Origin: Liolophura sinensis
Taxonomy: Eukaryota > Mollusca > Polyplacophora > Chitonida > Chitonidae
NCBI RefSeq assembly: GCF_032854445.1
Contig: NC_088297.1
Location: 19,543,127 to 19,607,126 of the forward strand
Direction of reading: 5' to 3'
Length of the DNA stretch: 64,000 nucleotides
Numbering within the stretch: the stretch's first letter is position 1; each line of letters begins with the position of its first letter. The notes under the pieces are model-generated. The model had not been told where the DNA came from. It saw only the letters and a list, made by a program, of their open reading frames with translations, and made no database searches. Shown here one piece after another: positions 1 to 11,299 of the stretch. The translations under genes were made by a program, and so were the position numbers.

Positions 1-960
1 GGGCAGTAATTGAAGCGACGGCTTTCGTCACAAGACACCAGAGTGTCGTTATCTTAATCAGACAGGCCGAAAACTGTCAACAGAGGCATTACGTGGACTG
101 TGCGGCTTTTGTGTTAACTCTTTGTTTGAACGGCTTCCACTCTTGGGACAAGGTTTTGTCGACTAATATAACCCGGTATTGGACCGTTCCAACGCCTCCC
201 ACTGTAGGAAACACGCGGGGCGCAGATAAATTACCTGGCCTCTTTTTTCACAATCGCTACACGAAGAGGAGTGTGGACGGGGACAAAAGGGTACAAAGCT
301 GTCCGTTATAGACTTAGAACGGGCCATCCACCAGTAGTCGATCGATCGACAAATCGCGATTTCTGATGTGACTGAATGAAATTCTATCCTCTAGAAAGGC
401 CTATTACCCACTGCAGGTGTGACGGAATTCAACCAGCCGTGAGGGACTAATACCTACCGACTCCACCACCACTGCCTCTATGCCATCTAAAGAAAGGGTA
501 TAGAGGAGTGTCATTACACTGCCACCCTTCCCGCGCTGCAGTCTGTCGACTTCCTGTCACCACTGTTTACCGCGCGCTCTAGCGAGAGGTGATGCTAGCA
601 GATTAACGGCCATGGGGATGAGATAAGAACACAGACAGGGGACAGTTAGAAGAATCCAAGTCACAAGCTGTCAAACTGTCGCTACAAATCGTCATCACTT
701 CATGATAACACGCGTAGGTTTTAATGCCTTTGGCACGTCACTGTTTCGACGACAAGAACCTAATTTACACTTCACTATAATTCCAAACTGGTGTCTCACA
801 GCCAGAAGCACGTACCGTGGAAAACGTGACTGACACTTTAAAGTCAACACTACAATTTGGTAGGAACAGTTGGGATTCTTTACTGCTTAGTTGACATCTT
901 TTATCTCAACCGCCACTGCGTCATCCGCCGGAAGAAGAACCCAAACTTCGCCATCGACCG
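1..960. other. no recognised gene or repeat
   Basis: Somewhat more GC- and CpG-rich than the next kilobase (for example 520-620). Small ORFs look random. It might include 5' untranslated or promoter sequence for a gene whose exon ends near 1006, but no core-promoter element is distinct enough to call. Confidence 0.3.
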
Positions 961-1015
961 TAAAAAAGGCAAGAAAACACAGCCAACCGAACAGAAAAAC
1001 GTCCAGGTAAGAGTT
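961..1015 (+). other. consensus 5' splice site (CAG/GTAAGAG), possible upstream exon end
   Basis: CCAG/GTAAGAG with GT at 1007-1008 is a near-perfect donor preceded by relatively GC- and purine-rich sequence. It could end a leader exon of a plus-strand gene. The ELH-like acceptor at 47283 is the only strong plus-strand acceptor I recognise downstream, which would mean a 46-kb intron. That pairing is inference only. The frame upstream is open back to about 838 but is not convincingly coding. Confidence 0.25.
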
Positions 1016-2102
1016 TTTTAAGAAATCATTTTCTTTAATAGCCATTAATCTTGCTTAATGAAAGTTTTGTTCATGACCACATGGCACCTTACGCTTGAAG
1101 GTGCTGTCCTCCGATCGTTTGTAAAGGGAAATCGTTTACGAAAACTAGTACCCAGTTCACAGTAAGAAACTGGTTGCAAATTTAGTCGTAAGAACACCTT
1201 TAACTTCGATCTGAAGGAAGATTTCCGGGTGTAAAAATCCGACAATCTCAGAAAAACCAGATCTTGATCCGCGTTTTTCAAGGATAACATCTGATTAAAG
1301 CCCAGACATAATCCTAACATGCGATAACATGAACAAATCTTAAGTGGAAATTCACCACGAGGAGTTATGTTCAGTTTCCCAGCATGCTGAAATTCCAGTG
1401 TGTTTCCGATTTTAATATTTCTGCGGCACGTTTTCTATCGAACATAACAATCGTCTTCAATTCACTGCACTGAAAACGGATACCACACTCCCTGTTATGC
1501 TACCCAGCTTTAAATATGAAGAAAAACAGTCCTTTCCTCATATTTTATTTTTCATGCAGCGTTACGTTTCATTATTTGAACGTTTGGTTCATTTTTCCGG
1601 GATTACAACAATTTAAGTGCTTGAGAAACACAACATTACCTGAAAATTAATGAACTGAAATGCTCGTCGTCTTAAAAACAGGAAGGTTCTCTTGATTGGC
1701 CATTCGAATAATTACTCTTGTAGCCTCTGAAAGGGAGAATCTTTACGCAAAGAAAAAAGGGCGAACAGGTTTTCTTTATAAAACTTTTTCGGTTTCACAA
1801 ATAGAATACTTTAACGAGTAACAGGTGAAACACACTCACTTCCAGTACCGACAAATGGGTTTATTTCCAATACTTACGTTCGGCTTTCCCGCAGAATACT
1901 TTACCACAAAGATTTTATGGCTGACTTTTTAATTCTCTAATTTATCAATATTGCTGTTCTGGTTGGTCTCCCTGTTTTCCCGATTGTTTTCTTTTTCTGT
2001 CTTTTTTATTGTATCTCGAAAGTCCAAAGAGATTAATTGTCAGTTAAAGGCGAAGCCGTTCGTCTTCACAAGATAGTGTTAAACAATATATATTTATTCA
2101 TT
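1016..2102. other. unique AT-rich sequence, nothing recognised
   Basis: AT-rich, with no long open frame and no repeat shared with the rest of the window that I could see. It is compatible with intron or intergenic DNA. Confidence 0.4.
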
Positions 2103-2363
2103 TAGTTATTTATTTAGTTATTTATTTATTTGGTGTTTTACGCCGTACTCAAGAATATTTCACTTACACGACGGCGGCCAGCATTATAGTGGGAGGAAAC
2201 CTGGCACAGCCCGGAGAAAACCCACGACCATCCGTGGGTTGCTGCAGACATTCCCTCGTACGGCCGGAGAGGAACCAGCATGAGCTGGACTTGAACTCAC
2301 AGCAACCGCATTGGTGATAGGCCCCTGGGTCACTACGCTGCGCTGGCACACTAACCAATTGGT
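2103..2363 (-). mobile_element. SINE-A, nearly full length
   Basis: The plus strand reads tail (ATTTATTTATTTGGTGTTTT) to head, so the element lies on the minus strand. It has the SINE-A body (ACGACGGCGGCCAGCATTAT, ACGGCCGGAGAGGAACCAGC) and the Pol III B box (reverse of GGACTTGAACTCAC). The tRNA head is cut within the A-box region at CTAACCAATTGG. Confidence 0.85.
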
Positions 2364-2436
2364 AAACAATAAGAAACAATTCTGTAAAGTTGTCTGTCAT
2401 AGTACGAGCGGAAACAATTTTTGGGAAAAATTTTGG

Positions 2437-2620
2437 CGGAATAGTAACCTCTCTGATCAACAAGGCCGCAAGTTCGAATACCACTGTCGCCGGTTCAACT
2501 GCGGAATTTGTAGTCTGGGTGTTGTAGTCAGGTATCCGGCTAAGGGCAGTGGTTTTCATTGGACACGCGTAAACCTGGTCGCCGTCCTGTGAGTCAAAAC
2601 ATCAATCAAATAAATAAATG
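2437..2620 (+). mobile_element. SINE-A-related element with a different 5' part
   Basis: It ends with GTGAGTCAAAACATCAATCA and AAATAAATAAATG, a degenerate SINE-A tail, but its 5' part (AACCTCTCTGATCAACAAGG, GTCAGGTATCCGGC) differs. It lies back to back with the SINE-A at 2103-2363. Confidence 0.6.
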
Positions 2621-3090
2621 ACGAATTTCACTGTTTGCATAACTGAGGCAAATGTCGTTCCTCTTTGTCCTCATTTTTGAACCGTTGTAAGTAGGTCCAT
2701 ATTTTCTCATGTGGTTAGATGAACAGGAATATAATACTCTTGTTATTCATTGGCTGCTGAGTAGACAGCAAATGTCGTGGTATTCGCGTATTTGTTAGAG
2801 CCAGTCCAAGGACGTCCAGTAAATTCTAACAAAGTATTTTGCTTTGGACAACAAGGAGGATAAAACTAGGCATTATTCACTGTCACATAGTCTGCACTGA
2901 AAGGGGGCCAAATGGCAGCTGTTTAGTACCCATTTGGCCACTGTCATATAATGATCGTAACTTTAAAAAAGCTGTCTAAGTATCCCTTCACTACAGCACA
3001 CGACATATCTTAGAGAAATAAATAATCTCTTACACAACTATAGTATTAAAGTGTTAATTTTCATTCGTACTAAACCCCTCGAATGAGTTT

Positions 3091-3180
3091 TCACTGGTTT
3101 CCTCCTACCATAACGCCAGCCGCAGTCGTATAATTGAAATAATCATGACTACGGCTTAAAACACCAATGAAATATATCAA
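3091..3180 (+). mobile_element. SINE-A 3' fragment
   Basis: TGGTTTCCTCCTACCATAAC followed by a diverged tail ending AAAACACCAATGAAATA. The 5' half is missing. Confidence 0.7.
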
Positions 3181-4108
3181 TCTTACTAAACCAGAGCACT
3201 AGGTGGCGCATTTATGTTATTATATGAAATTTGTATGTCTGCTATGCAGTGAAGTGGAATATGTGCCGATTAAGATACAAGCACTTTCGCAATGTATTTA
3301 TTCTGTTGCAGATTTACATACCCATTATTTATTATGACAAAACACATCTGCTCCTGGAACAATGGAATAGCTTAGGAATGACTTACATCTATGTGTTCAT
3401 TAGTAAAACAGCAAAACTTCACAAAACTCTTTTCTGGGAAAGGCAATATTTATTGTTTGTAATTTAGAACAAAGGCAAGAAATTTGAAATTTTATAGTTG
3501 GTCGATATCTAGTAGATTCTGTGAACTTCTTTGTGAAATGCAACAGTGTCGCTAGTTATAAATCTTTCATTCAACAGCATTTCCGTCCAGACAGTAAAAG
3601 AATTATTGGCTTGTGCCAAACCTAACTCATCGAAAATACAAGTAGACGGAATTTATGGGAAAATTATACTACTCAAGCTGTCTGTCTCCTTTTTGTTCGC
3701 GGAAACATTGCTGGGTTTTTTTCCACAGTCCCGTCGAAGTATTTCTCAAACTCATTTCGTATCCAAATTGATTTTTATAAAAATTCTTTCACTTGACTAG
3801 GCCCTAATATTCTTTCAATCAAAGCAGCCTGTGCCGATATTATAAAGACTTGCAGGCCCCACATATTGCACGGATAACACGAACATTGAAAAGCTTTTGC
3901 TAGTCTCAAACAAGTTTCTTTTCAAGCAGACATGGAAACATATCCATACCATTGTGACTGCATTAAAAATGCAAATGTTTTGGCTTCCATTCGCCTTGTC
4001 ATTCATTATAATATAGAGCTTTGCAGAGTTACAAGTAAAGACATTTCGGGAGGTGGACTTCATTCAACTTTTCCTTACAATACCAGAAAAGAAACATAGA
4101 TGATTAAT

Positions 4109-4337
4109 ATAATTTATTTATTTGATTTGTGTTTTACGCCATACTTAAAAATATTTCACTTATACCATGGCGGCCAGCGTTATGGTGAGAGAAAACCGTG
4201 CAGAGCCCAGAGGAGACCCACGACCATCCGCAGGTTGCTGTAGATCTTCACACGTAAGGTCATAGAGGAAGCCAGCATAACCTGGACTTGAACTCAAACC
4301 GCTGGCGTTCTAACGACCTCGGCCACGGAGACCCCGG
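4109..4337 (-). mobile_element. SINE-A with target-site duplication
   Basis: Complete or nearly so, on the minus strand, head ending at GGCCACGGAGACCCC. Flanking repeats TGATTAAT at 4101-4108 and 4338-4345 look like an 8-bp target-site duplication. It is diverged from the consensus (for example CCATACTTAAAAATATTTCA), so it is an older insertion. Confidence 0.85.
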
Positions 4338-4460
4338 TGATTAATTGAAAACCTCAGAGGGTAAGAGACCTAACAAGCTATGCTTTACACATATTGGTCG
4401 AATTCATTTCAGACATTATTGTAAGTCTTTCTTTTTCTAATCGTGTGGAATTGGAGTGCT

Positions 4461-4685
4461 TACTATAAAAGACTTGCGTCATAGAAAGTAAAACCATCGC
4501 AGAGACGACATTGTGATAGTTGGCAAATGGTCACATGTCAACTTGATATACAGTATCTCGTCATTTTATCTGAGTTTAGATTGTATTCTAGCTGTTTGTA
4601 TCAAATTACACACACCTAACACCATGACCTAAGCAGAAATAGGTAAAACATATATGCAGTGATTTTAATTGTAATATCTGACATA
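4461..4685 (-). repeat. dispersed repeat family B
   Basis: Shares with other copies the run AAAGACTTGCGTCATAGAAA, GACGACATTGTGATAGTTGG and CAAATGGTCACATG, and the downstream half with ATTACACACACCTAAC. Family B is about 270 bp, with no recognised tRNA head or inverted termini; at least ten copies lie in this window. Confidence 0.7.
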
Positions 4686-4687
4686 CT

Positions 4688-4849
4688 TCCTCTGCTTCTT
4701 CCTCTCTGGCCGTAAGTGGGAAGATTTGCCAGCAACTTGAGGATGGTCGTGGCTTTCCCCCGGGCTTTGCCCGGTTTCATCCCACCATAATGCTGACCAC
4801 GGTCGTATAAATGAAATATTCTTGAGTACAGCGTAAAACACCAATCAAA

Positions 4850-4912
<63 letters not shown>

Positions 4913-4914
4913 AA
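4688..4914 (+). mobile_element. 5'-truncated SINE-A with long (AAAT)n tail
   Basis: Starts inside the body (CTTCCTCTCTGGCCGTAAGT) and runs through GAGTACAGCGTAAAACACC. The tail has expanded to about 16 AAAT units at 4847-4913. The tRNA promoter is missing, so the copy cannot be transcribed from its own promoter. Confidence 0.85.
4847..4914. repeat. (AAAT)n microsatellite
   Basis: About 16 consecutive AAAT units, grown from the tail of the SINE-A copy. Probably length-polymorphic. Confidence 0.95.
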
Positions 4915-5099
4915 TACTGCATTGTCAGCACTTTTAATATAAAAACACATTACCGCTTTTGCGTTTGGCGCGGGCTGAATACAGTTCTCGTACCAGGGAA
5001 TCTTGATTCCCTTACTTCCATTTCTCCGAGGACTTGGTGGCAATAACCGATCGATAGTTCTTTCTCGTGCAGTCTTACGTGAAGTTCGCTAGGGACTAC

Positions 5100-6160
5100 T
5101 TTTGTTCCACCATTATGAACTATATCCCTCGTGGACAAGTTTGGCAAAGGGTTGTTTCCTTACCCACAGTAACAGTTTTACACAATTGGTAACACAATGG
5201 CCGCCATGGACAAGTCAAAAACTGTTAATCGTGGCGTTAAAACAACGATCAGCCTATTCAATTAGCCTTTTTTTATCATCTTGCTATCTAACGCCGCGCT
5301 TCAGTTCAGTCATACCGCCACATTGTCTTCTGGCGTCTAGCGTCATGCCAAAGACAGGATACAGAACACTGACAAAAACCCAATAAAACCTTTCTCAAAA
5401 AGAGCTGGCCGTATTCCCTAACGCTGAGAACCAGGCGCGCAAATATCAAGAATGCCAATTTTACCATTTTACTCTTAACTGGACTAAACGTTGACAACGT
5501 AGGTCAATACACAGTGATAAGGCAAAGCAAATTTTCCTTGTTTTTCTTTTAAATGACGAATGGCATACACATGTGGGAAAGTTCGTCAATAAATGGCAAA
5601 AGGTCTGTTGTTTTTACCCAAGACCGCTGCTTTCCCCTCCCACTTTTCTAAGTGAAAATTACTGAGTATGGCGTCAAGTCAAATAAGTAGATAATTAAAT
5701 AACAGATATGCTTATTACGGTTGACTGACAGTGGTACCAGCATGTTGGCACTGTATCTTCCGAAACAACTTCGATGAAATGAAGGAAAGGAAAGCACAGA
5801 ACGCAACAAACAACGAGACGAACACTAGTGTATATCAGTAAAACAAAATGCAGAAGCTTTTAGCAACTTTTTAAAACGATTTAGTGATATACATGACAAT
5901 GATAATGATATAATGATAAGGTAATCTATATCAGGGATGGACAGTGTGCTTCCTGCCAACATAGGGCATCAGGCCATGCCGCATTGTATAAGCTTATTCA
6001 TAATGCATTGAGTAACGGTTTAATCTGGCATGCAATCATTGGCCGGCGCCATTGTGACACCTCCGTAGGGCTTTCATGTGTTCTGGCGAATTCAGTGCCA
6101 GAAGAAATTCTTCTTTAATTTAGTATTAATATCCTCCAAAACATGGGATATCAATAAATT
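5100..6160. other. no gene; minor SINE-tail fragment
   Basis: Mostly unrecognised unique sequence. A SINE-A 3' remnant lies at 5645-5703 (GAGTATGGCGTCAAGTCAAA). Open frames here are short and lack splice or domain support. Confidence 0.4.
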
Positions 6161-6164
6161 GAAA

Positions 6165-6330
6165 GGGATCAGGTCGTGGCTGAGTGGGTAAGATACTTGT
6201 CTTCCAAACCCCAGGACGCCCACAAGTTGTTGGTTAAACCCTGTCCCTCTCCGGGGATCCCGAAGATTCCACTCCATTAAGTGGTTGATCACTCACGTTT
6301 GATCGTGTAGGTTGCGTCACGTGGGGTTTG
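6165..6330 (+). mobile_element. tRNA-like SINE head, other family
   Basis: GTGGCTGAGTGGGTAAGATA fits a Pol III A box, and GTTGTTGGTTAAACCC, 50 bases on, resembles a B box. The following sequence (GTCCCTCTCCGGGGATCC) is not SINE-A or SINE-C. It is probably a single old copy of a third SINE family. Confidence 0.4.
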
Positions 6331-6896
6331 TTACAGATCACATGCTTTATACCAAAATGACAGTTGTTTCGGCGTGAAATGTGGTACTGGATTAGTAATT
6401 TGTGAATTCACCCGCTGTCACCTTTTGTGATATAACACAAACAGGTTCGAATAACAGAGAAGTGCATCACATTGTTTATTGCCCTGTAGCATTTTTAACT
6501 ACCATTTACCTCAAAAATTAAGAAACAAAATATGTCTCATTAACAGAATTCATGTGTCTCTTAGCTATATGTGAATTTGGACAGGGAATTTGTGGATTCA
6601 CCGGCTGGCACTCAACATCAACATCACAGTGCATATGGCAGTATTTCAAGCTAACAGTTGCGTTCAAACTTACAAAATATGTCCGATTAGCAGAGTACAT
6701 CTGTACATCAGATGTGTGATTGGACACTGAAATTGTGATTCGTCATCTCTCAATTCTCTGTTTGTGTCCAAAACTCCAACCATGTTTGATTACCAAGCTT
6801 AGAAACGCGTCAAAAAACCAATAAAAAAGAATATTATCAGAATTTTGCACTACATCCTCCATGGAATAATCGTCAATTGCATCAAAAATTTACTTG

Positions 6897-7083
6897 CCGA
6901 CGGGTTAGTACGTCAGCGCGGTGCAATCACCCAGGAGCCTCTCACAAATGCGTTCTCTATGAGTTGGTCGCTGGCTTCCTCTCCGGCCGTACGTGGGAAG
7001 GCCTGGCAAGAACCTGCGTATAAAGTGAAATATTCCTGAGTTCGGCGTAGAAACACCAATGAAATAAATAAATGAATAAATAG
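6897..7083 (+). mobile_element. SINE-A with internal deletion
   Basis: The head (GCGGTGCAATCACCCAGGAG) and body (CTCTCCGGCCGTACGTGGGA) are present. The central segment with the Cys/Gly-like CCCGGGCTCTGCCCGG stretch is deleted, joining AACCTGCG directly to TATAAAGTGAAATATTCC. Tail AAATAAATAAATGAATAAAT. Confidence 0.85.
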
Positions 7084-7324
7084 ACAATCTCACATTTAAA
7101 ATTTACTAAAAAGAATTGGAATTCTCTTCATGTGTTCAAGAATATGTTCAATTCCGCTTAATTCAGAGCTAGAAGCGCTATATTCATCGTGTTGAATTAG
7201 ATCGCCATATTGGATGTACGAACAGTTGCAATCAAAGCGCAAGTGAGATTATCGACAATTTATATACTTTAGCATGGCATACGCTTTGAGTCCGGATTTC
7301 ACTCATCCGCCTAGAAACTACCTT

Positions 7325-7565
7325 GCATCTTTCCAACATCACTGAAAGTTGTTGAATGCTTCTCTTTGCATGATTCCGTCCTACTTTCGTAGTTTATATA
7401 CTATAGTTCTATTATATACTATAGAACTTTTCTTAGTTCTTTGCACTAAACGTCGTTTTGGGAATCGGTGTGGCAATTTTCGACCAGGGGACGTGCATGT
7501 TGGTGGGCCGCTGGTATACGAATGTCTCTTTCGACGCACAGATTCAAACAAAAATCTAAGATCAC
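7325..7565 (+). repeat. dispersed repeat family D
   Basis: Shares CTTTCCAACATCA, AGTTCTTTG, AAACGTCGTTTTG and ACGCACAGATTC with copies at 7935, 14560, 23440, 44150 and 45395. It contains a short internal duplication of TATATACTATAG at 7394-7430. No protein, tRNA head or inverted termini found; class unknown. Confidence 0.55.
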
Positions 7566-7934
7566 CATGGTGAAGCTACTTGTAAATTGACAAATTTTGT
7601 TCTTAGATAATTCCTTAAATTGTCTTACTTTTTCAAGAAAATTGATGGAAACAACTCTTGTGTGTATCCCATTTTAGGAAAACTATTGCTTTGTCTAATT
7701 TATGAAAATAAGAAAAAAAATGTCAAGTATTAAAAGTAGTATAAACTGTGTACGTTTTACATTTGTGTTGAGCACAATACCCATTTTTTTAAATGGCAAA
7801 ACAACTTTAGTTCTTAGATTGTATAGGAGGGAAAATAGCTTCTCAAAGTAAGCAGATATTCCGCTGGCAGAAAAGAGGTGGGGCTCAGGCTACATTAATA
7901 TGTATGTATATTGTTTGATTGATCTGTGTTTACC

Positions 7935-8100
7935 AGCTGTTGAAATCGGTTGAGTTCTTCTCTCTGTATCAATCCGTTCGAATTTCTTACATTATATACT
8001 TTCTTATAGTTCTTTGATGGTTTTTGATGAACATCGTTTGTGCAATTAACCTTGCTACTATTCAACCGGAAAGTCCTTTTTTTGACGGTTGGTGCACATT
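7935..8100 (+). repeat. dispersed repeat family D
   Basis: Diverged copy: GTTGAAATCGGTTGAGTTCT, ATAGTTCTTTGATGG, CAATTAACCTTGCTACTATT and TTTGACGGTTGGTGCAC align with the copies at 14560 and 45395. Confidence 0.45.
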
Positions 8101-8225
8101 TTTTCATTCCATTTGGGGGAAAGGGCTTGCCCTGCCACGAGAAGACACAACATATGATCACAGTTCTAATGATTCCTCGTCGCCATATGTCGGAAAGATT
8201 GTTAGTTACAAGCATACATACATCC

Positions 8226-8405
8226 ATACCATGCAGGCTTCCTCTCCGACCGTACGTGGGAAGGTCTTCAGCAGCCTTTGGATGGTCGTGGCTTTCCCCC
8301 GGGCTATTTCCAGTTTCCTCCTACCATAACGCTGGTCGCCGTCGTATAAGTGAAATATTGTTGATTACGGCGTTGAAACATCAATCAAATAAATACATAC
8401 AAATA
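8226..8405 (+). mobile_element. 5'-truncated SINE-A
   Basis: Begins at GGCTTCCTCTCCGACCGTAC and ends with a diverged tail (TTGATTACGGCGTTGAAACA). No tRNA head. Confidence 0.8.
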
Positions 8406-8449
8406 GATAACAACATCTCATTTCTGAGCGGAAATTTCATGTAAGCGAA

Positions 8450-8660
8450 CTTTGCCGTGACAGTATCACTGCGTGTCTTGTTAACACGGGCAGGCAGTTT
8501 GCTATAACCTTCCTTTCTCGCGATCACTCAGACCCGGCGCGTAAGAATTACGACCTGGACTGGTACGGGACGACCATTCGAATTATGACGAAGTCTAGCG
8601 CCCGGAGCGTAATAATTACGCGCCTGCGTAGTGTACTGCGCGAGACATTAGCATCCACGT
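8450..8660. promoter_or_regulatory. CpG-dense patch with AT-core palindromes
   Basis: A short CpG-rich island in AT-rich surroundings. It has GCGTAATAATTACGC (8607-8621), a perfect palindrome around a central A, and a related imperfect one, CGTAAGAATTACG, near 8540-8552. TAATTA-type cores are typical homeodomain sites. It may be a cis-regulatory element; nothing proves it. Confidence 0.25.
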
Positions 8661-9570
8661 AAAGAATATATTGAACGGATTAAACTACTATAGGTGTAGG
8701 CTACTCAACATCCATCCTTTGAATTCGTCATACATTACCTCGATTTACGCTAGCAGGAGAGATTGATGTGGATAGCATGGTGCGCAATGATATTTTCCAG
8801 TACAACTATATCGGACCGGTTCTGAGTGAATGACCTTTCCCCCCAAGACACCTTGAATTCACTGTAAAACTAGATAAAACTAGGCCGCGAATGACAGGTA
8901 CATGTGTTTCCAAATTCTACAAGGTAAAATATTTAACATGGCATTGTTCGTTACAATCAAACCCATAAGAGTAACCAGAAATCAAAGGTACATTTATGAA
9001 AGTTTACTTTGAGAGGAACAGCACAAAACCTATATGTTTTTCATGAAAGCAAACATTACAGATGTACATACATGTAAAAGATACAATAAGTCATCAAACA
9101 AACTAGCCTACAGGCAGGAACGTTATCTATCTTGAAACAACACGTATTATATTTTTTTTTAAATTTGAATGAACAGTATATATTTATGCAGTCGTTTCTT
9201 CATACACGTCCGCTAAACATATAGTTCACACGCTGAATGCAACAAATATATCCACAAACACTTCGATATCGACTGCAAGTTGTGTAAAATCGAATCAGTT
9301 TAAGGTCGAACGGAGGTCTAGAGATCAAAATCATAGTTTGTGCATGGTTTTCGGAAATACAAGAAATTTTTTTCCTGTCATCCTCATCAAAATTGCTGTG
9401 CAGTACATAAATTGACATCTGCTGGAGATATTTATTAATAACGTGCATATTACATGTACTATAACAATTAATATATTCCCACAGCACTAGAGAAAATTGA
9501 AGTCTACTGACTCAGCAGGCAAAACATCCAAGACAGTAATTCCGATGTCATTTATACACTTCTGCTAAGA
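8661..9570. other. no recognised feature
   Basis: AT-rich unique sequence. The 95-codon minus-strand frame at 9200-9487 has no domain or splice support. Confidence 0.35.
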
Positions 9571-9577
9571 CATCCAG

Positions 9578-9736
9578 ATTTCGCGTGAAAACATCGAGGT
9601 GTCCATTGACCAGGGCATGGAGTCGCCTCAGGGCACAGCAGGAGAAGAGCACGAATTGGGATCAGCTCTTCAGGATGCCGAGGATGAACTTAACGATTCT
9701 CGCGATAACGAGCTTTATACGTTAAAGCCTCTATAG
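9578..9736 (+). CDS. candidate terminal exon, acidic C-terminus (unassigned)
   Basis: Following ACATCCAG (possible acceptor, AG at 9576-9577) is an open frame of 52 codons ending in TAG. It encodes an acidic, hydrophilic tail including VSIDQGMESPQGTAGEEHE and ALQDAEDELNDSRDNELYTL. The composition is protein-like and the local GC content is higher than the surroundings. I recognise no domain, and no upstream exon is apparent. A second frame is also open for much of this stretch, so this could be chance. Confidence 0.25.
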   Translation: MSRENIEVSIDQGMESPQGTAGEEHELGSALQDAEDELNDSRDNELYTLKPL

Positions 9737-9739
9737 TAA

Positions 9740-11020
9740 ACTTTCTTTATAGATCTCTTAGGTCCGGTGTGAAGAGGCAATGACCGACAGGCTGTATGTA
9801 AGTTCCAGCAAGGCAGAGATTATTGTAAATTAACATCCACAAAGGAAACTAATGTGAAAAACCATTTCTATCAATATATACGCTCAGCAGCTTGTCTTAG
9901 CGTTGTGGTCACGTAACTCGAACAATACGACTTCTGAGCCGAGCGATCTCGGTCGCGCCCTTCTTCAGTGAGCTTGCTGATATCGAACCAATAACATAAA
10001 AAAAACTGTTGATATAGTACATTATCATTTCTGAGTTGTTTGAGACGCGATTTATTCAGAAAGTGTTCTTGAAGGGTGTCCATGCAGTAGTTTATGATGA
10101 ACGTGTATGTTACATGGTTCAGTTTACACGCCCATTGTAGCCGACTCCTGGGTAATCCTTTCTATATGCTTAGCCGGTCTGTCATTCTGGCCTCGTTTCC
10201 ATGCTAACGTTTTGTTCTGTAAACTGCTGTAAAGTTCTGTAAGGTTCATGTATCTCCATAGAGGATCCATCAAAATAGTTTCCAAGTTCTGGCCTTCGTT
10301 CTAATATGAGTGGCCAAAATTAAGCTCTGTCAAAGCTTGGATCAGGTCATGTCATGTATGTGTATATGAGATTAATCTAACATAGGCAAGATTGTCTATA
10401 TTCGTCTAATAGGTTACATACGGGTAGGCCCTATTAACTGTGGTTAACAGTGTATGGGTGTTGTACATCTTTATTAAGGTATACCAATATGCACATAATG
10501 TACACCTATTCCCATGGGAGACATTGATTATGTTTTACTTAGGTCCAGTTATATACCCTGCCCATGTACGTGTGTCTTTTGTAGATACATAATGACGGAT
10601 ATTTTCATGGTTATGGGTGATTTTGTTTCTGTTTTCCTTTTGAATGGTTTAGTCTAATTTGGTTTAGGTCACAATCAGTGTAGTTATAGTAGATTGGGAT
10701 GCATTGTGCATCATTATAATCCATCAGGTGAATTGTGGAGTCAGCCAAATGGTTTATTATTTAGACTTGTAAGTCCTGTGTATTTTAAATAGAAGACTGC
10801 ATTTGTGTATGAAACATATATGAAATGGAAATAACAACTCAACTGTTTTGTCGTAGAAATTATTTTCATCGTCTAGATGTACCAGCACTACCACTGGACC
10901 AGTCTGATTTATACAGAAGTGTTAACATCATGTACAAACAGATATTTCGTTGTATTTTTCGTCAGGGTGGGTACATTTAGTGTAGCTATAATGGATATGT
11001 TGTGCTAAACATATATATCA
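9740..11020. other. no recognised gene or repeat
   Basis: TG- and AT-rich sequence without long frames, compatible with intron or intergenic DNA. Confidence 0.35.
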
Positions 11021-11066
11021 ATGGCTTGGCGCACACCATTTAATAGAATGGGGCTCGTCGCCATAA

Positions 11067-11297
11067 AACTACAGCCTTCATCATCATCAGGCTGCACAGA
11101 GATTCAAACATTTGCATTCTCCTCACGCCCTAGAATATCAGCCATTTACTACACGGCAATGGCAGGACATCGTTGGTCCAGATGGTTCGGATCTGTATGG
11201 TGGTGTTCAGTGCCGTGTGGGTTGTTTCATGTCAGCACTTTGTAGACGTCGCAGGGTGCAGTGCAGTCTAGAACCATGCAGTACTACATATCGCTGA
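11067..11297 (+). CDS. candidate exon, cysteine-containing frame (unassigned)
   Basis: The frame after the TAA at 11064 stays open to TGA at 11295 and has a plausible composition, with ALEYQPFTTRQWQDIVGPDG, then a Cys-rich end (VQCRVGCFMSALC, VQCSLEPC). There is no good ATG and no compelling splice site. A second frame is open from 11021 to 11245. It could be a degraded exon or pseudogene; I cannot name a family. Confidence 0.2.
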   Translation, partial: NYSLHHHQAAQRFKHLHSPHALEYQPFTTRQWQDIVGPDGSDLYGGVQCRVGCFMSALCRRRRVQCSLEPCSTTYR

Positions 11298-11299
11298 GC

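Noticed and set aside
2164-2559. 131-codon minus-strand ORF
   Set aside because: It spans the SINE-A at 2103-2363 and the adjoining SINE-like element; its sequence is the usual translation of that repeat.
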